Positions 11,855-21,805 of a stretch of 64,000 nt of DNA are shown here, piece after piece. Positions within the stretch are counted from its first letter, which is position 1. Each line of letters starts with the position of its first letter. The translations under genes and the position numbers were made by a program. The stretch covers positions 163,467,401 through 163,531,400 of the forward strand of contig NC_133158.1 in the NCBI RefSeq assembly GCF_040802235.1, written 5' to 3'. The notes beneath the pieces are model-generated. The model did not search any database. It was not told the origin of the DNA and was given only the letters and a program-made list of their open reading frames with translations. The stretch is from Manis javanica. Taxonomy: Eukaryota; Chordata; Mammalia; Pholidota; Manidae.

Positions 11855-12052
11855 TGGCACTGATTTCAGTCCCGGCTCTACTGCTGTGTCACCTTGGGCA
11901 GGTTACTTAACAGCTGAGGCTCTGTCTCCTATGAAAATGGGGCTGAAGTAAGCTGACTCACAATGTCATTGCAAAGATCAAATGAGATAATGTCCATAAA
12001 GCACCTAGCTCAGAATGTACTCAGAAGATGCTCAGCAAATGCTAATACTCCC
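11855..12052 (+). mobile_element. MIR
   Basis: Clear plus-strand MIR: 'cagtcccggctctactgct', 'gtgtcaccttgggcaggtt', 'acttaacagctgaggctc', 'agatcaaatgagataatgtc' and 'cataaagcacctagctcaga' in consensus order. Confidence 0.85.
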
Positions 12053-12834
12053 CTGGTTCTCCCAACATTCCCTGCTTGGGAAAAAAATCTCCACTGGAAC
12101 TTTCCTGACCTCACCCACCCCAACCCCTTTGCTGCAGGATTAAGGTCTCTTTTGTCTTACCTATGTCCCTTCCTGACAGGTAGTGGTAGCACAAGCTGGC
12201 TCACACCAGCTTGCAAGAGCTAATGGTGCTCATCTTTTCCCAGCTCCCCATTCAGTGACCTCATATTGCTAGTCTGAAATCAGCTATGGTGGGAGTATTT
12301 ACACCATGGTAATCAGCAATGATACAAATCAAAGCCAGTTTACCAACACACCCCCAGCTGGCAGGCTATGCTTCTCTACCATCTGCCCACCCAGAAACAC
12401 CCAGGGCCCATGAAACAGGAGGCTGGACAACACTGGGCCTGAAACACAGCTTCCCTCTCTCCTAAACAGCTTTTTCAACAAGTGACATGGGGCCACTCAG
12501 AGGCCCACTGACAAGACGGCTGCCACTGATTTTTTGAACAAGAGGAAAGAACAGCCAAAAGAACATATACTCAGAGGCCAGTCAACCTTTTATTGAATTA
12601 GATGAACCCAACTGAAAAATAATGGCCAAAAAGCTTTTGGCCAAGAAGGGATAATATGGACTGTTTCTGAAATAAAACCACTTTGTTGTTTAAATGCACA
12701 GAGTTGATAGGTTCTTTTCTCTCCATGAACTGGAAGGAAAATTATCTAAAGAAAATTTTTAAACAGATAACTAATATGCAGTGAAATGGCCAAAAGAAGT
12801 AAAGACCACAGATTTTTCATAATAAAACATATTT
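12053..12834. other. Non-repetitive DNA
   Basis: No named repeat. From about 12,480 the sequence becomes AT-rich and contains a near-perfect inverted repeat at 12623-12643, listed separately. Confidence 0.45.
12623..12643. repeat. 21-bp near-perfect palindrome
   Basis: The core GGCCAAAAAGCTTTTGGCC, with a flanking T and A, gives 9-bp arms around a 3-bp centre. It brings two NFI-type half sites (TTGGC/GCCAA) together in everted order. Confidence 0.7.
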
Positions 12835-12837
12835 ACA

Positions 12838-12978
12838 TGGTCCTTAGAGCTTCCCAGGCTCTGTTTTAAGCACTTTACAAATGCTAACTCATTAAATGCT
12901 CCTAATAGCCCTGTGAGATATGCACTAGTATTAGCCCCATTTTATAGATGGAGAAAATGAGGCAAAGAAGAGGCTGTG
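12838..12978 (-). mobile_element. MIR, reversed
   Basis: Reads 'ggctctgttttaagcac', 'tttacaaatgctaactcatt', 'agccctgtgagatatgcac', 'ccattttatagatggagaa' and 'aatgaggcaaagaagagg', the reverse complement of the MIR right half. Confidence 0.8.
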
Positions 12979-14144
12979 AGGTTGACTGTGGTGGGGGGAT
13001 CTGCAACCTTTGACAAGGGAGCCCCTGCCAAGCAGTCGCCGAAGCCTTTGCTGGGGCAGATGGAGGGTGCGGGGGGGGCAACTCGGGGTGCTCAGACCAC
13101 CCCGAACTGTGCCTTCTCATGACCGTCTCCTCTGCCTGGACCACCCATCCCCTCTTCAGTCCAAAACATCCCTCCTCACCTCTACTTCACATTCTCATAA
13201 ACTATAGGATTAGGAGGTTTCTTTTCCCACCCCTGACCACCTTTCCTTCCCACCTACCCACTTCCTGGAAAAAAATCACTATCATGATAGGCCATCAAAG
13301 TAATGCAAGAAATGCCATTGATACTAGGATGAGAAAGGCTTGTTTGTCTCGTGGGGCTTCCTGGAAAACTCTGTAAGCTCTAAGCTTCCCTTGGGATGCA
13401 CAAGACTCAAGGTTCCCCAGCAGGACCTCAAGGAAGGGCATGAGCCTACAGGAGATGACAAAAAGAAAAAGGAGACTGAGGCAGGAGGGAGCCTCTGAAC
13501 ACCCACCCAGACAGACCTAAGACACACACCGGTGACTGTGAGAACTGCGGGGATACAATTTGCATCAACACCTCTAGAATTCTGAGTGTGAGCTTCATCA
13601 GCTAAGACAGAGGCTCACAGATGCTCTGGCGTGACTGAGAGATTACCAGCAAATTCAAAGGGGACAGCAGGATATAGAGAGAAATGTAAAAATCAAGAGA
13701 GTATCCAAGTTTTGTTTATGCAAAAAGGAAAAACTTATGAGGGATCAAGGAATATTGTAGAACGTGAAACTTTAAAAAAAGTCATCCAAACATTGATTTT
13801 TACATGAATAGGGAAATTAATCTAAAAGTATAAGAAAATGGAAAAATCAATACTCAATGATCAACAAAAAGCTATATTTTAAATCCTGAGACATGAATCA
13901 GGAAAAATAGGAATGAATAGCCTACTTGAGGCTTTTACTAGATGACTATGCTATTTTCATGAAATTAGTACTGTCACTTCAGAATCAAATTTTGGAATAA
14001 TTATACATCAAAATTGTATTGGAACTGTTCCTATAAGTTAAATATTCTGTTACTGCTTTTCATCTTTTTTTTTTATATATATATATTAACAAACACAATA
14101 TCCTTTCATTGGAAAAAAACCAACTAAGTTCCTCTTTAATCTTG
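12979..14144. other. Non-repetitive DNA
   Basis: No gene or named repeat. A C/T-rich stretch lies at about 13,140-13,270 and AT-rich DNA at 13,700-14,100, including a T-run and short TA run at about 14,067-14,087. Confidence 0.4.
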
Positions 14145-14560
14145 CACCAGTTCCCAGGGGAATACACATTCACAAACACATACTGTCTTCTACATGACTG
14201 GAATCATACTCAGCATATTATGCTGTAACTTAATGTCTCATAAAATCTCTCTGTTAATAATACAGATTGAAGTAAGTTTAGTTTGCCATTACATTGAATT
14301 CCATAGTGGAAGCAGTCTCTACTGAAGAACCATTAGATGGTTTCCAGTTCTCAGCTGACACAAACTATTGCAATGAACCTCGGACAGGTTTGTGTTCATT
14401 GAAGGATCGTTAAAGGACAGATTCCTAACAATGAAATTGCTAGAACAAAAGGTGTGATATTGTAGATATTGCCAATTTATTTTCCAATAATCAGGTAGCA
14501 GGAAATCTCACACTAACGGTGAATGTAAATTCTTGCATTTATTATTCTATAAATAAAATA
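14145..14560 (-). mobile_element. Old L1 3' fragment, reversed
   Basis: It reads as the reverse complement of an L1 3' end: 'ctgtcttctacatgactgga', 'ggtttccagttctcagctg', 'attgcaatgaacctcgg', 'aatgaaattgctagaacaaa' and 'ttgccaatttattttccaa' correspond in order to the common L1 words. Strongly diverged. Confidence 0.6.
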
Positions 14561-14925
14561 ATATGGGAAGAATTGCCATCTTTAAAATATCTCCTCCCAT
14601 CTAGAAATGTGGTATGTCTGTTATCTCACACCTTCTCTCATATAACCTCTTCTTCATTTACTCCTCAGGATTCAGACTTCTGAACTTGTGCTAGTTCTAA
14701 TGGTTTCTCAATCTACCTGACTAAATTTTACATTAGAAATACCCATTTTATTTCATCTCTTCTTGTATTATTGTATTGACTATTTATCTTTACATAGCCT
14801 TTTCCAGGAAGCCTTCACTCATCCCTCACTCTGCTTCCTTCCAAAAAAGAAGGCAGCACAGGGCATAGGAATCATCCCAGTACTGATATCTTCCCACTTG
14901 AAAGAAAGCTTCTTGTCACCACCAT
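14561..14925. other. AT-rich DNA, possible L2 remnant
   Basis: The words 'agccttttccaggaagcctt' and 'cactcatccctcactctgc' at about 14,798-14,835 resemble the L2 3' region. The rest is unassigned. Confidence 0.3.
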
Positions 14926-14927
14926 CT

Positions 14928-15122
14928 TTAAGCATGTATACTGTGCCAGGAATTGGGCTACACAGTTTACATTCACTGTGTTATTGAATTCTACTGTCAT
15001 ACCTCTGAATAAATTATTATCATTCCCATCTTGCCAATGAGGAAACTGGGACTGAGAAGTGGTGGTGCTCCCAGGTCCACAGAGCTAGTAAGTTGAGAAG
15101 CTGAAATTTCAACCCCCTTTGG
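14928..15122 (-). mobile_element. MIR, reversed
   Basis: Reads 'tatactgtgccaggaattgg', 'ttatcattcccatcttgcca', 'atgaggaaactgggactgag' and 'tccacagagctagtaag', the reverse complement of MIR in order. Confidence 0.8.
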
Positions 15123-15159
15123 ACTATCACAAGCTGGCACCCCCACTCTGCTATGACAC

Positions 15160-15262
15160 CTCCTGAAGGACAAGAACACAGGTTATATTCATCTCATCCT
15201 TTCTTCTAACACAGTGTATGGCACATCATAGACCCTTGCCCACTGTCACTCCTTTGATAGGT
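15160..15262 (+). mobile_element. L2 3' tail, short
   Basis: The words 'aaggacaagaacacaggt', 'ttctaacacagtgtatggca' and 'catcatagacccttgc' fit the L2 3' UTR tail. Confidence 0.45.
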
Positions 15263-15884
15263 CAGCTAGATTATAAATGTCCTAAATAGCTGCCTATGCT
15301 TGGACAAAACCCATCAGGTCCCCGGTGAATGAATGCTTTTAATAACAACATAGGACTGAGGTTTCAACACAAACAAGAAAAACCATTCTGGTAGGAGGAA
15401 GTATCAGACATCTCTTGCGCTTCATCTCACATCTTCTTTGCCTACCTTTTTACTGCACCCACTATGACGACACGTAGCTTCAAGCACCTGCCTCCCTAGT
15501 TTCGTGTCTCTCTCCCCCGCCCCCAGACTCCTCAGTCTTTGCCTGTGAACTGAGCATGGCAATGTGGGCAGCCATTCTGAAGCATGAGCCGGTCGAGAGG
15601 GGCAAAGGTTGTCGACACTGTCCAGTTAGCGACTCCCGCTCCCCTGCCAGGCAGACCACTCCGGAGCCCATCCTGGATAGCTCCACAGAGGGTTTCAGCA
15701 GACCCGAGGCTGCTGAGCACGGCAGGGTCCAGCCTGATGACACACCATGGGACTGGCTTTCCCACCTTTTCCGTTTCACTTCCTTCAGCCCCCTACTCCT
15801 GTACCCTGGGATCACTTACCAAATTAAGCTACCTGTACACAAACCCTAGTCATCCTGAGGCTTCCTAGTGCAAGCTAACAGAGC
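15263..15884. other. Non-repetitive DNA
   Basis: No repeat. Overlapping frames of 77-111 codons on both strands at 15,480-15,868 are mutually antisense with no recognised domain. Confidence 0.4.
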
Positions 15885-15887
15885 GCA

Positions 15888-15984
15888 AGGTATACACACC
15901 AGATCACACCAGTGCTGCACACACCTGCTCACCTGTACCCCCTTGGTCATATGCACACACACACATACACTGCACACACCAGTT
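15888..15984. repeat. CA-rich low-complexity tract
   Basis: Interrupted (CA)n runs: 'tatacacaccagatcacacc', 'gctgcacacacctgc' and 'gcacacacacacatacactg'. Probably a decayed microsatellite. Confidence 0.75.
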
Positions 15985-16008
15985 TGGATCCTGCAGGGTT
16001 TGGGCTGT

Positions 16009-16028
16009 TTTGTTTTGTTTTGTTTTTA
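16009..16028. repeat. (TTTTG)n short run
   Basis: Three to four units of TTTTG followed by a T-run. Simple sequence only. Confidence 0.8.
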
Positions 16029-16369
16029 ATCTGCATAAAGGAACTCAACTGTAATCAAGGAAAATGAAGTATTTGTCCTTTCAACCTTATCAGGACCCTG
16101 ACTGTAGATGCCATTATTCTTTATACTAATAGATTACATCACTAAAAACTCGAATCCACTTACCCAATGTCAGTAAAGCCCATGCTACATTCACTGAAGA
16201 ATAATCTTTTCTCACTTCTCTGTGCCAAATCCCCAGTTCTGTCTCCTCCCACCTATGGGAGGAAAGAGAGCTGGAGGACAAAGAACTAGTCACGGGTTTG
16301 GTGATCAGCAATATCGGAAAGGATCATTGATCATACATGACCCAAGGTCAGGGGTGCTCACCCAGCAGG

Positions 16370-16475
16370 GCTGGACCTATAGCCAGGTTCTGACTTGTAG
16401 AATGACCCCATCAAGGAGCATAACTTCTCTCAGCCTCATTTCCCCATGTATACAATGAGGGGGATTTTCCCAAAT
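16370..16475 (+). mobile_element. MIR fragment
   Basis: The words 'gttctgacttgtagaatgac', 'cataacttctctcagcctca' and 'tttccccatgtatacaatga' match the central MIR region. Confidence 0.55.
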
Positions 16476-16589
16476 AAACTATCTAGAATTCAGATTTTTT
16501 TACTCATTCATGACAATTTCCCTAGTTACTCAGAATGTCAATACCTTGTGTATCTATGGGAAGAAGGATGAGGGATTTAAGATGAATAG

Positions 16590-16778
16590 ACTAGGCACTG
16601 AGCTAGCCATGTCTTCATTACAACCCTGACATCACTTAATGGTCACAGCAGCCTGCATTCTTAGCTCCATTTTATAATGTGGCCACTGGAATTCAAGAGT
16701 TCAAGTAACACTCTCAAAGTCAACCCAGGGACAAATAGCAGCACCAGCTTAGGACCAGTGTCTCTGAGCCTAGACCAT
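16590..16778 (-). mobile_element. MIR, reversed
   Basis: Reads 'actaggcactgagctagcc', 'cttaatggtcacagcagcc', 'ttagctccattttataatg' and 'ggacaaatagcagcaccag'. MIR order, reverse complement, diverged. Confidence 0.65.
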
Positions 16779-16924
16779 TTGCTTCTCAGTGCTCCCCTCC
16801 ACTGCTAACTCAGGGTGGTGGGTGGTCAGCATTCAGTGGTTCCGGGGGGCTTCATCTCACCTCCTAAATGGAAAGCCCCTTAAAGGGCAGGATCCCAGAG
16901 ATGTAAATTTTCATCTTAGCCCAA

Positions 16925-17445
16925 GTATTAGTTTCTTATGGCTGCTCCAACAAAGTGCCACAAACTTGTGGCTTACAACAGCATACATTTATTTTCTTAT
17001 AGTGTGGAGGTCAGAAGTCCAAAATGACTTCAGTAGTCAAAACTGAGGCAGGGCCACATTTCCTCTGGAGACACTAGGGAGAGCCTCTTTTCTTCACTTT
17101 TCCAGCCTTTACATCTGCCTTCCTTGCATTCCTTGGCTCATGGCCCCTTTCCTCCACCTTCAAAACCAGTATCTTCTCTCCTGACTCTGAGTTCTGCCTC
17201 TTCCGCCTCTGTCACGTGGCCCTCTTCTCTTCTGTGTGTAGCTAAGTCTCCCTCTTCCTCTTCTTGGGAAATGTGTGACTACTTTTAAAGGTCACCTGGA
17301 CAACCCAGGATGATCTCCCCATCTCAACATCCCTAGCTCATGCGCATCTGCAAAGACCCTTTACCCGTATAAGATACATTTTACACAAGCCCAAGGATTG
17401 GGGCCTGGATATCCTTGGAGACCGTTATTCAGCCTACCACAGCCC
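16925..17445 (-). mobile_element. MLT1-type solo LTR, reversed
   Basis: Diagnostic reversed MaLR words in order: 'tggctgctccaacaaagtgc', 'cacaaacttgtggcttacaa', 'gaggtcagaagtccaaaatg', 'ttgcattccttggctcatg', 'ctgcctcttccgcctctgtc', 'tctgcaaagaccctttaccc' and 'gttattcagcctaccacagc'. It is about 520 bp and close to complete. No internal viral genes adjoin it. Confidence 0.85.
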
Positions 17446-17559
17446 AGGTCAGAGAGATTCTGTGTGACTTTCTGAAGCCAAACTAAGCCAACTAAAGTTG
17501 AAGCCACACTATAGAAGTAGCCCAGAAAACTACAACTAGTCAAGGCTACAGCCTACTCA

Positions 17560-17602
17560 GTCACACACACACACACATGCACACGCACATGCACACACTC
17601 AT
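17560..17602. repeat. (CA)n microsatellite, interrupted
   Basis: A run of CA dinucleotides with ATGCACACG interruptions. Confidence 0.85.
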
Positions 17603-18862
17603 TTCAGACCTGTATAAAGGAGGCCAGTGCACAATACACTCATGAGATTACAAAGTGGCAAAACACCCCTGATCTCAGCCTGCCTGGCCACACCTGCCTG
17701 CTCTCCCCAGGTGCTCAGCGTCCTCACATTTTAATCCTCTCCTTCCTCTCCATCCTCCACAGCAATGGACTCTCAGGAGAAAAGGATATCAGGAATTTGC
17801 TCTGTCAAAGGTTTGCAGCCTTAACCTAGTTTTTAATAGTAGGATGAAACGCTTCTGAGAAAGGAATTTCCAGCATCAGAGACCATCTAGGGGCTTCCTA
17901 CTGCTCATGCAGACAGCCAATAAGGCCCTTTTACTATTTTTACCATGAAGGAAATATTCAGTATCAAGCCAGAGACTTCTTTCCCCCCCAAAAAAAATGC
18001 ATTTCCATCATAGGCATCAGAGCTGAGGAAGATTGTGCTGAAGCCTTGTTTTCCCTCCTTCATCTCTTGCTGCTAACACCACCTGCCATGCTTACTTAAC
18101 AAACCATGGCATCTGGGACTCCAGCTGTACGAGAGGCAGCCTCGGGGAGCAGAGTGTAGAGAATGAATGGAAAGCAAGGTCCTGAAGACTCTGTGGTCCA
18201 GATACAAAAGCTGGAGTCTCCCTGCCTTACAGGGGCTCCAGCAGTGCCTTTCTGCCTGCCTGCTGGCCTCGTCCCCAGCTGTGAAGGCAGAAGGGAAGAG
18301 CCCACTCTTAACCCCGGCCCTGGCTTCCTCCCAAATGACTCTTAACTCCTCCCTTGCCAGGTTTGATAGATTATAGAGGATGTTGAGAGACTGAAAAACA
18401 TTTGAATTGAAAGGAAATAACTGCAGCTTTCAGGGCATCAAAACAGACCAGAGAGGGAGATATTTGGGGACAGAGAAGCCTCCCAGGTGACCCATAAATC
18501 ATACCAAACAGGCAATGATACACCTTTGCACATGTTCTACTGGGCAAATACATTATACTTTGGGCCTCGTCTGGTTTTTACTGAAGGACAGTTCAAGGAA
18601 TTCACTGCAATCAAGGTTCCCGAAATGCCCAGATTCTAGCCATCTACCAGCTGCTCCTCCAAGTCAGGCTGCTCTCCATGCCCTTGGGCCCTTCAGGAGT
18701 CAGATCTGACTGAGTGGAGCTGTGCATGACCCCAGCATATGAGTCCCCACGAGTCTGATAGAGACTGTGGGACCTGGTCCCTATGCCCCATGGTCCAGGA
18801 AGGCAGATTGAGCTTTTCAAACCCACAGTCACCCTGCAGGGCTTGGCCTGCACTAACTCAGA
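17603..18862. other. Non-repetitive DNA
   Basis: No gene or named repeat. A poly-C/poly-A junction ('ccccccaaaaaaaa') lies near 17,985. Short frames overlap on both strands. Confidence 0.4.
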
Positions 18863-19080
18863 AACTTGAGCAGGTTACTTAATCTTCCTCAGCCTTCCTT
18901 TTCCCCATAGAGAAAACAGGAATAATGCCTCCTAGATTGTTGGGGAAACTACAGGTTACTTAATCTTCCTCAGCCTTCCTTTTCCCCCATAGAGAAAACA
19001 GGAATAATGCCTCCTAGATTGTTGGGGAAACTATCGAAGTACATATGTAAAATGCATTGCACAAAGACACTCAAAAATGC
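18863..19080 (+). mobile_element. MIR carrying a tandem duplication
   Basis: Plus-strand MIR words 'gagcaggttacttaatcttc', 'ctcagccttccttttcccc', 'atagagaaaacaggaataat' and 'tgcctcctagattgttgg' occur, and then the whole block is repeated. The right end 'gtacatatgtaaaatgcatt' follows the second copy. Confidence 0.8.
18871..19033. repeat. 81/82-bp tandem duplication
   Basis: Copy 1 is 18,871-18,951 and copy 2 is 18,952-19,033. The copies are identical by eye except for one extra C in the CCCC run of copy 2 (CCCCC). Such similarity next to old, diverged DNA points to a recent duplication, or a polymorphic or assembly-created one. Confidence 0.9.
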
Positions 19081-19639
19081 ATCTATTCTTAATGTTATTT
19101 ATGATAATATTAATACAAAGCACACTTGTTTATCTGTAGATCATAATCTGTAACTATCTAAGAATAACGACCCGCAGAACTCTCTCTTTGTACGTTTTGC
19201 TATTAAACATCTCCCAGCCCTTTGAATATGGAGCAGTTTTACTTTGCTCTTCTACATGCACAGATATCTACCAAATGCTATCTGTGTTCAGGGAACACAA
19301 GCTTATAGTACAGTGTTTGCCCTCAAGGGAATCACTACTTCAATGGGACGTCCTGAAAAAAAAGGAACAGAAAAAGGTGGGTCATGGTTGTATTTCTCAT
19401 TGCCCATTGAGTCAGAAGAGCCTCCAGAATTCAAGGTCTGCCCCAAGGTCTTAGTCCTCGGGTCAGGAGGTGCTAAAAGACCTCTCTGGGGACTGGACCA
19501 TGATAAAAGGCAGGATGTGAACATGTGGAATAGAGGGGTATCCTGTACCAAGAGGTGGGTGCTCAGGGAACAGGTAATGGGAATTAAGGTTGGGGACCCT
19601 TCCTCTCTGGTCGTCCCCAGCTGCCTTTATGACCCCCAC

Positions 19640-19715
19640 CAAGATGGCACGCCGGGGCTGGAGTGCCCGGCACGCTCTGCGGTTCCGTGAGTCGGCGCTG
19701 CAGTGAGCTGCGCGA
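19640..19715. promoter_or_regulatory. Small CpG cluster with YY1-like word and donor-like site
   Basis: Ten CpG dinucleotides fall within 65 bp (19,650-19,714) in otherwise CpG-poor DNA. A YY1-like CAAGATGGC lies at 19,640-19,648 and a strong donor-like GTGAGT at 19,687-19,692. This could be a minor promoter with a first exon of a noncoding transcript, or chance. It is too short for a formal CpG island. Confidence 0.25.
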
Positions 19716-20007
19716 GAAGCTCAGCCAGCAAGCAGATTTGCCAGTTTGCACCGAAGCTGCTCCTACCAACGTGCTGGGCCCTTTTCAGCCAGCTAAGAAA
19801 AGGAATCGCCTTGGAATTAGCTTTCTGAAACAGATTTTCTCAGTTCAAATTAGCGACAGTGGTGTTGTTAATCCCCTTGTTATGGGATTAGAATGGATTA
19901 CTGCACTGAGAGTAGAGCCGGACCAATATGTTATTGGAGTTTGGATTCAACTCAGTTCCAAGAAATGCGGTCTCCCCAAGTCTCTGTGGTCTGCGGCTGG
20001 AGCAATG

Positions 20008-20021
20008 GCGCCACCTCATGG
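20008..20021 (-). promoter_or_regulatory. CTCF-like motif, weaker
   Basis: The minus strand reads CCATGAGGTGGCGC. The AGGTGGCGC part fits the CTCF core. Positions 4 and 5 (T, G) do not fit the consensus S and Y. Confidence 0.3.
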
Positions 20022-20284
20022 CCACGATGGTCTCCATCCGGAAGGGTTTCCTTCGGTCACATTGCATCAACTCCTGAAGCCTTGTGTTTGCTGGGGCAGA
20101 AACAGTACGGTGGCTGCAGCAGGCTGCCTCCTCCTCCAAAGGGCCTGCAGGTCGGTGGGCCTCACTAGTGCGGATCCCGTGGACTCAGTCAACTACGGCC
20201 CCCAGGGGCTGCCTGGTAGGCAGCAGGAACTAGCCTTTCTGAACCCTAGAGCTAGTAAGTCCTTTCACAGCTGACAAGGCTTGT

Positions 20285-20400
20285 TCCCTTGCTTACTTAT
20301 TCACTCAACACACATGTACTGTTTGCCTCCATGAACCAGACAAGATGCTTGGGAACACAGAAATGTTTAAGGCCAGGCTCTACCTTCCACGCATGGCCAC
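20285..20400 (-). mobile_element. L2 3' end, reversed, short
   Basis: Reads 'cttattcactcaacacacat', 'gtactgtttgcctccatg' and 'ccagacaagatgcttggga', which fits the reversed L2 3' tail (attcattcaacaaatatttattgag...). Confidence 0.45.
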
Positions 20401-21504
20401 AAATAGAGACCAGTCCCCCACGATGCCCGCTCAGACCCCAGAGCCCTCTCCCGGCCTAGGAGAGCCCTGCACCATCTTCCGCCTCACTCCCCTGAACACA
20501 GCGCTCCCTCTGCCCCACTCTCCACTCCTCCTGTACACCTGTGCACAGTCCTGCCAGCACACCTTTTATTGGCTGCTCCAGCTGGAGGAAATACCTTCCC
20601 TCCCTCCTCAAGGACGGCTGCTTTTGGAGGTTCTGGACAGGGGGTGCAAAGCTAGCACTGTCAGAGAAAGACGACTTCCACCAGCAGGTGCTGATCTGAG
20701 CAGGTGCAGACAGAAGCTGCAGGTCCAGGTGGACCTGGGGAGCAGAGAGGCAGCCACCCCAAGGCAGAGGGGGGCAGTCTCCCATGGACAGGGGCTCCAG
20801 TTCCACCCAGGAACCATAAGAGGGGCTGAGAATGGCAGAGGGTTTGCATGTGGCAGCTATTAAGCATGAGAAAAATGGGAGGACTGGTTGTGTAACCCTG
20901 AAACTCTAGAGGGTAGGAAAGGAAGAGGGTGTTCAGCAGATGGGGAGAGGTGAGGAGGCTTCTTGGGGTAAAGAGTAAGTGGAGATGTCCCTGGATGTGA
21001 TGACCATATATAATGTAAGTGTGGGAATGGTTAATGTCAGACCTTAGACTCTCTGTATCACTGGATGGAAACCCATCTTCTACCCACCTCCAAACCCTCC
21101 AAGGAGGCTACTACACTCACATCCAAGAAAACTGTGTGAACAGGTTTTCCTTAGAGTCAGGGCATTACCTGAGGAAAGGAATGCGCTCCTGTGTCTGGGC
21201 AGATGTTGAGCCGCTCGGAGAAAGCGCCCACCAGTACACGTGGACAGCAGGCACTCACGACATCGGGGGGGGGGGGGGGGCTGACGCTTCCCTGCAGCAG
21301 GGAGCAGGCTCTGCGCCAATCCGAAGTCCTAGTGGCCAAGAATCCTAGCAGATTTCTGATCCACCCATGCATTCGTACGTCCTTTCCTAGATGTAGAAAT
21401 CATGTACCCCTTTTCTTGTCCATTATGTCTGTTTTCTCCTTGCTAACAACCCTGGTCTTGAAATGTGCTGCTATGTGGAGGGACTAGTGTGGTGTTACAA
21501 AATC
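20401..21504. other. Non-repetitive DNA
   Basis: No named repeat or gene. Overlapping frames up to 172 codons at 20,345-20,863 occur on both strands and have no recognised domain. A G16 homopolymer lies at 21,265-21,280. Confidence 0.4.
21265..21280. repeat. G16 homopolymer
   Basis: An unbroken run of 16 G. Such runs are rare in mammalian DNA, prone to length error in sequencing, and can form G-quadruplex-like structure. Confidence 0.9.
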
Positions 21505-21507
21505 AAT

Positions 21508-21668
21508 ACAGGCGTTAGAGCTAGAAATATGTGAATGCCAGTCCCAGTTCCCCTTCTTCTGTTCTGTGTCACCTTAGCAAATTGATCAACCTCTAGTAGC
21601 TTTGATTCCACATCAGTAAGATGTGGTGCTTGGGAGGCTAATAGATAATGTATAGAAATAATGTTTTT
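21508..21668 (+). mobile_element. MIR
   Basis: Plus-strand words 'gttagagctagaaatatgtg', 'ctgttctgtgtcaccttagc', 'aaattgatcaacctctagta' and 'ccacatcagtaagatgtgg' keep the MIR order. Diverged. Confidence 0.65.
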
Positions 21669-21714
21669 ATTGTGTGAGATAACTAGGAACGGATTCTTCA
21701 GAAAGCCATCATTT

Positions 21715-21805
21715 TGTCTACCATAATGGCCAAGATCACACAACCACTGGGCATTCAAACCCAAGTCTTGAGCTCAGATCCCATGTTTTTGGTTTTTTGT
21801 TCTTC
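21715..21805 (-). mobile_element. MIR fragment, reversed
   Basis: The words 'ggccaagatcacacaaccac', 'tgggcattcaaacccaag' and 'cttgagctcagatcccatg' match the reversed left half of MIR. With the previous plus-strand copy it forms a loose inverted pair. Confidence 0.65.

Larger units (their letters stand above)
19081..20284. other. Non-repetitive DNA with a small CpG cluster
   Basis: No named repeat. It contains the longest open frame outside L1 (plus strand 19,663-20,274, 203 codons). That protein has no domain I recognise and no family resemblance, so I do not call a gene. A CpG cluster (19,640-19,715) and a CTCF-like motif (20,008-20,021) are listed separately. Confidence 0.4.

Noticed and set aside
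11960..12223. 86-codon frame over the MIR at 11.9-12.05 kb
   Set aside because: Starts inside the MIR and has no coding features.
19663..20274. 203-codon open frame, the longest outside the L1
   Set aside because: No recognisable domain, no similarity I know, an internal donor-like site and antisense frames of comparable length nearby. Composition changes along the frame. Not enough to call a gene.
20345..20863. 172-codon plus-strand frame
   Set aside because: Overlaps several minus-strand frames (116, 69 and 68 codons) and has no protein-family features.
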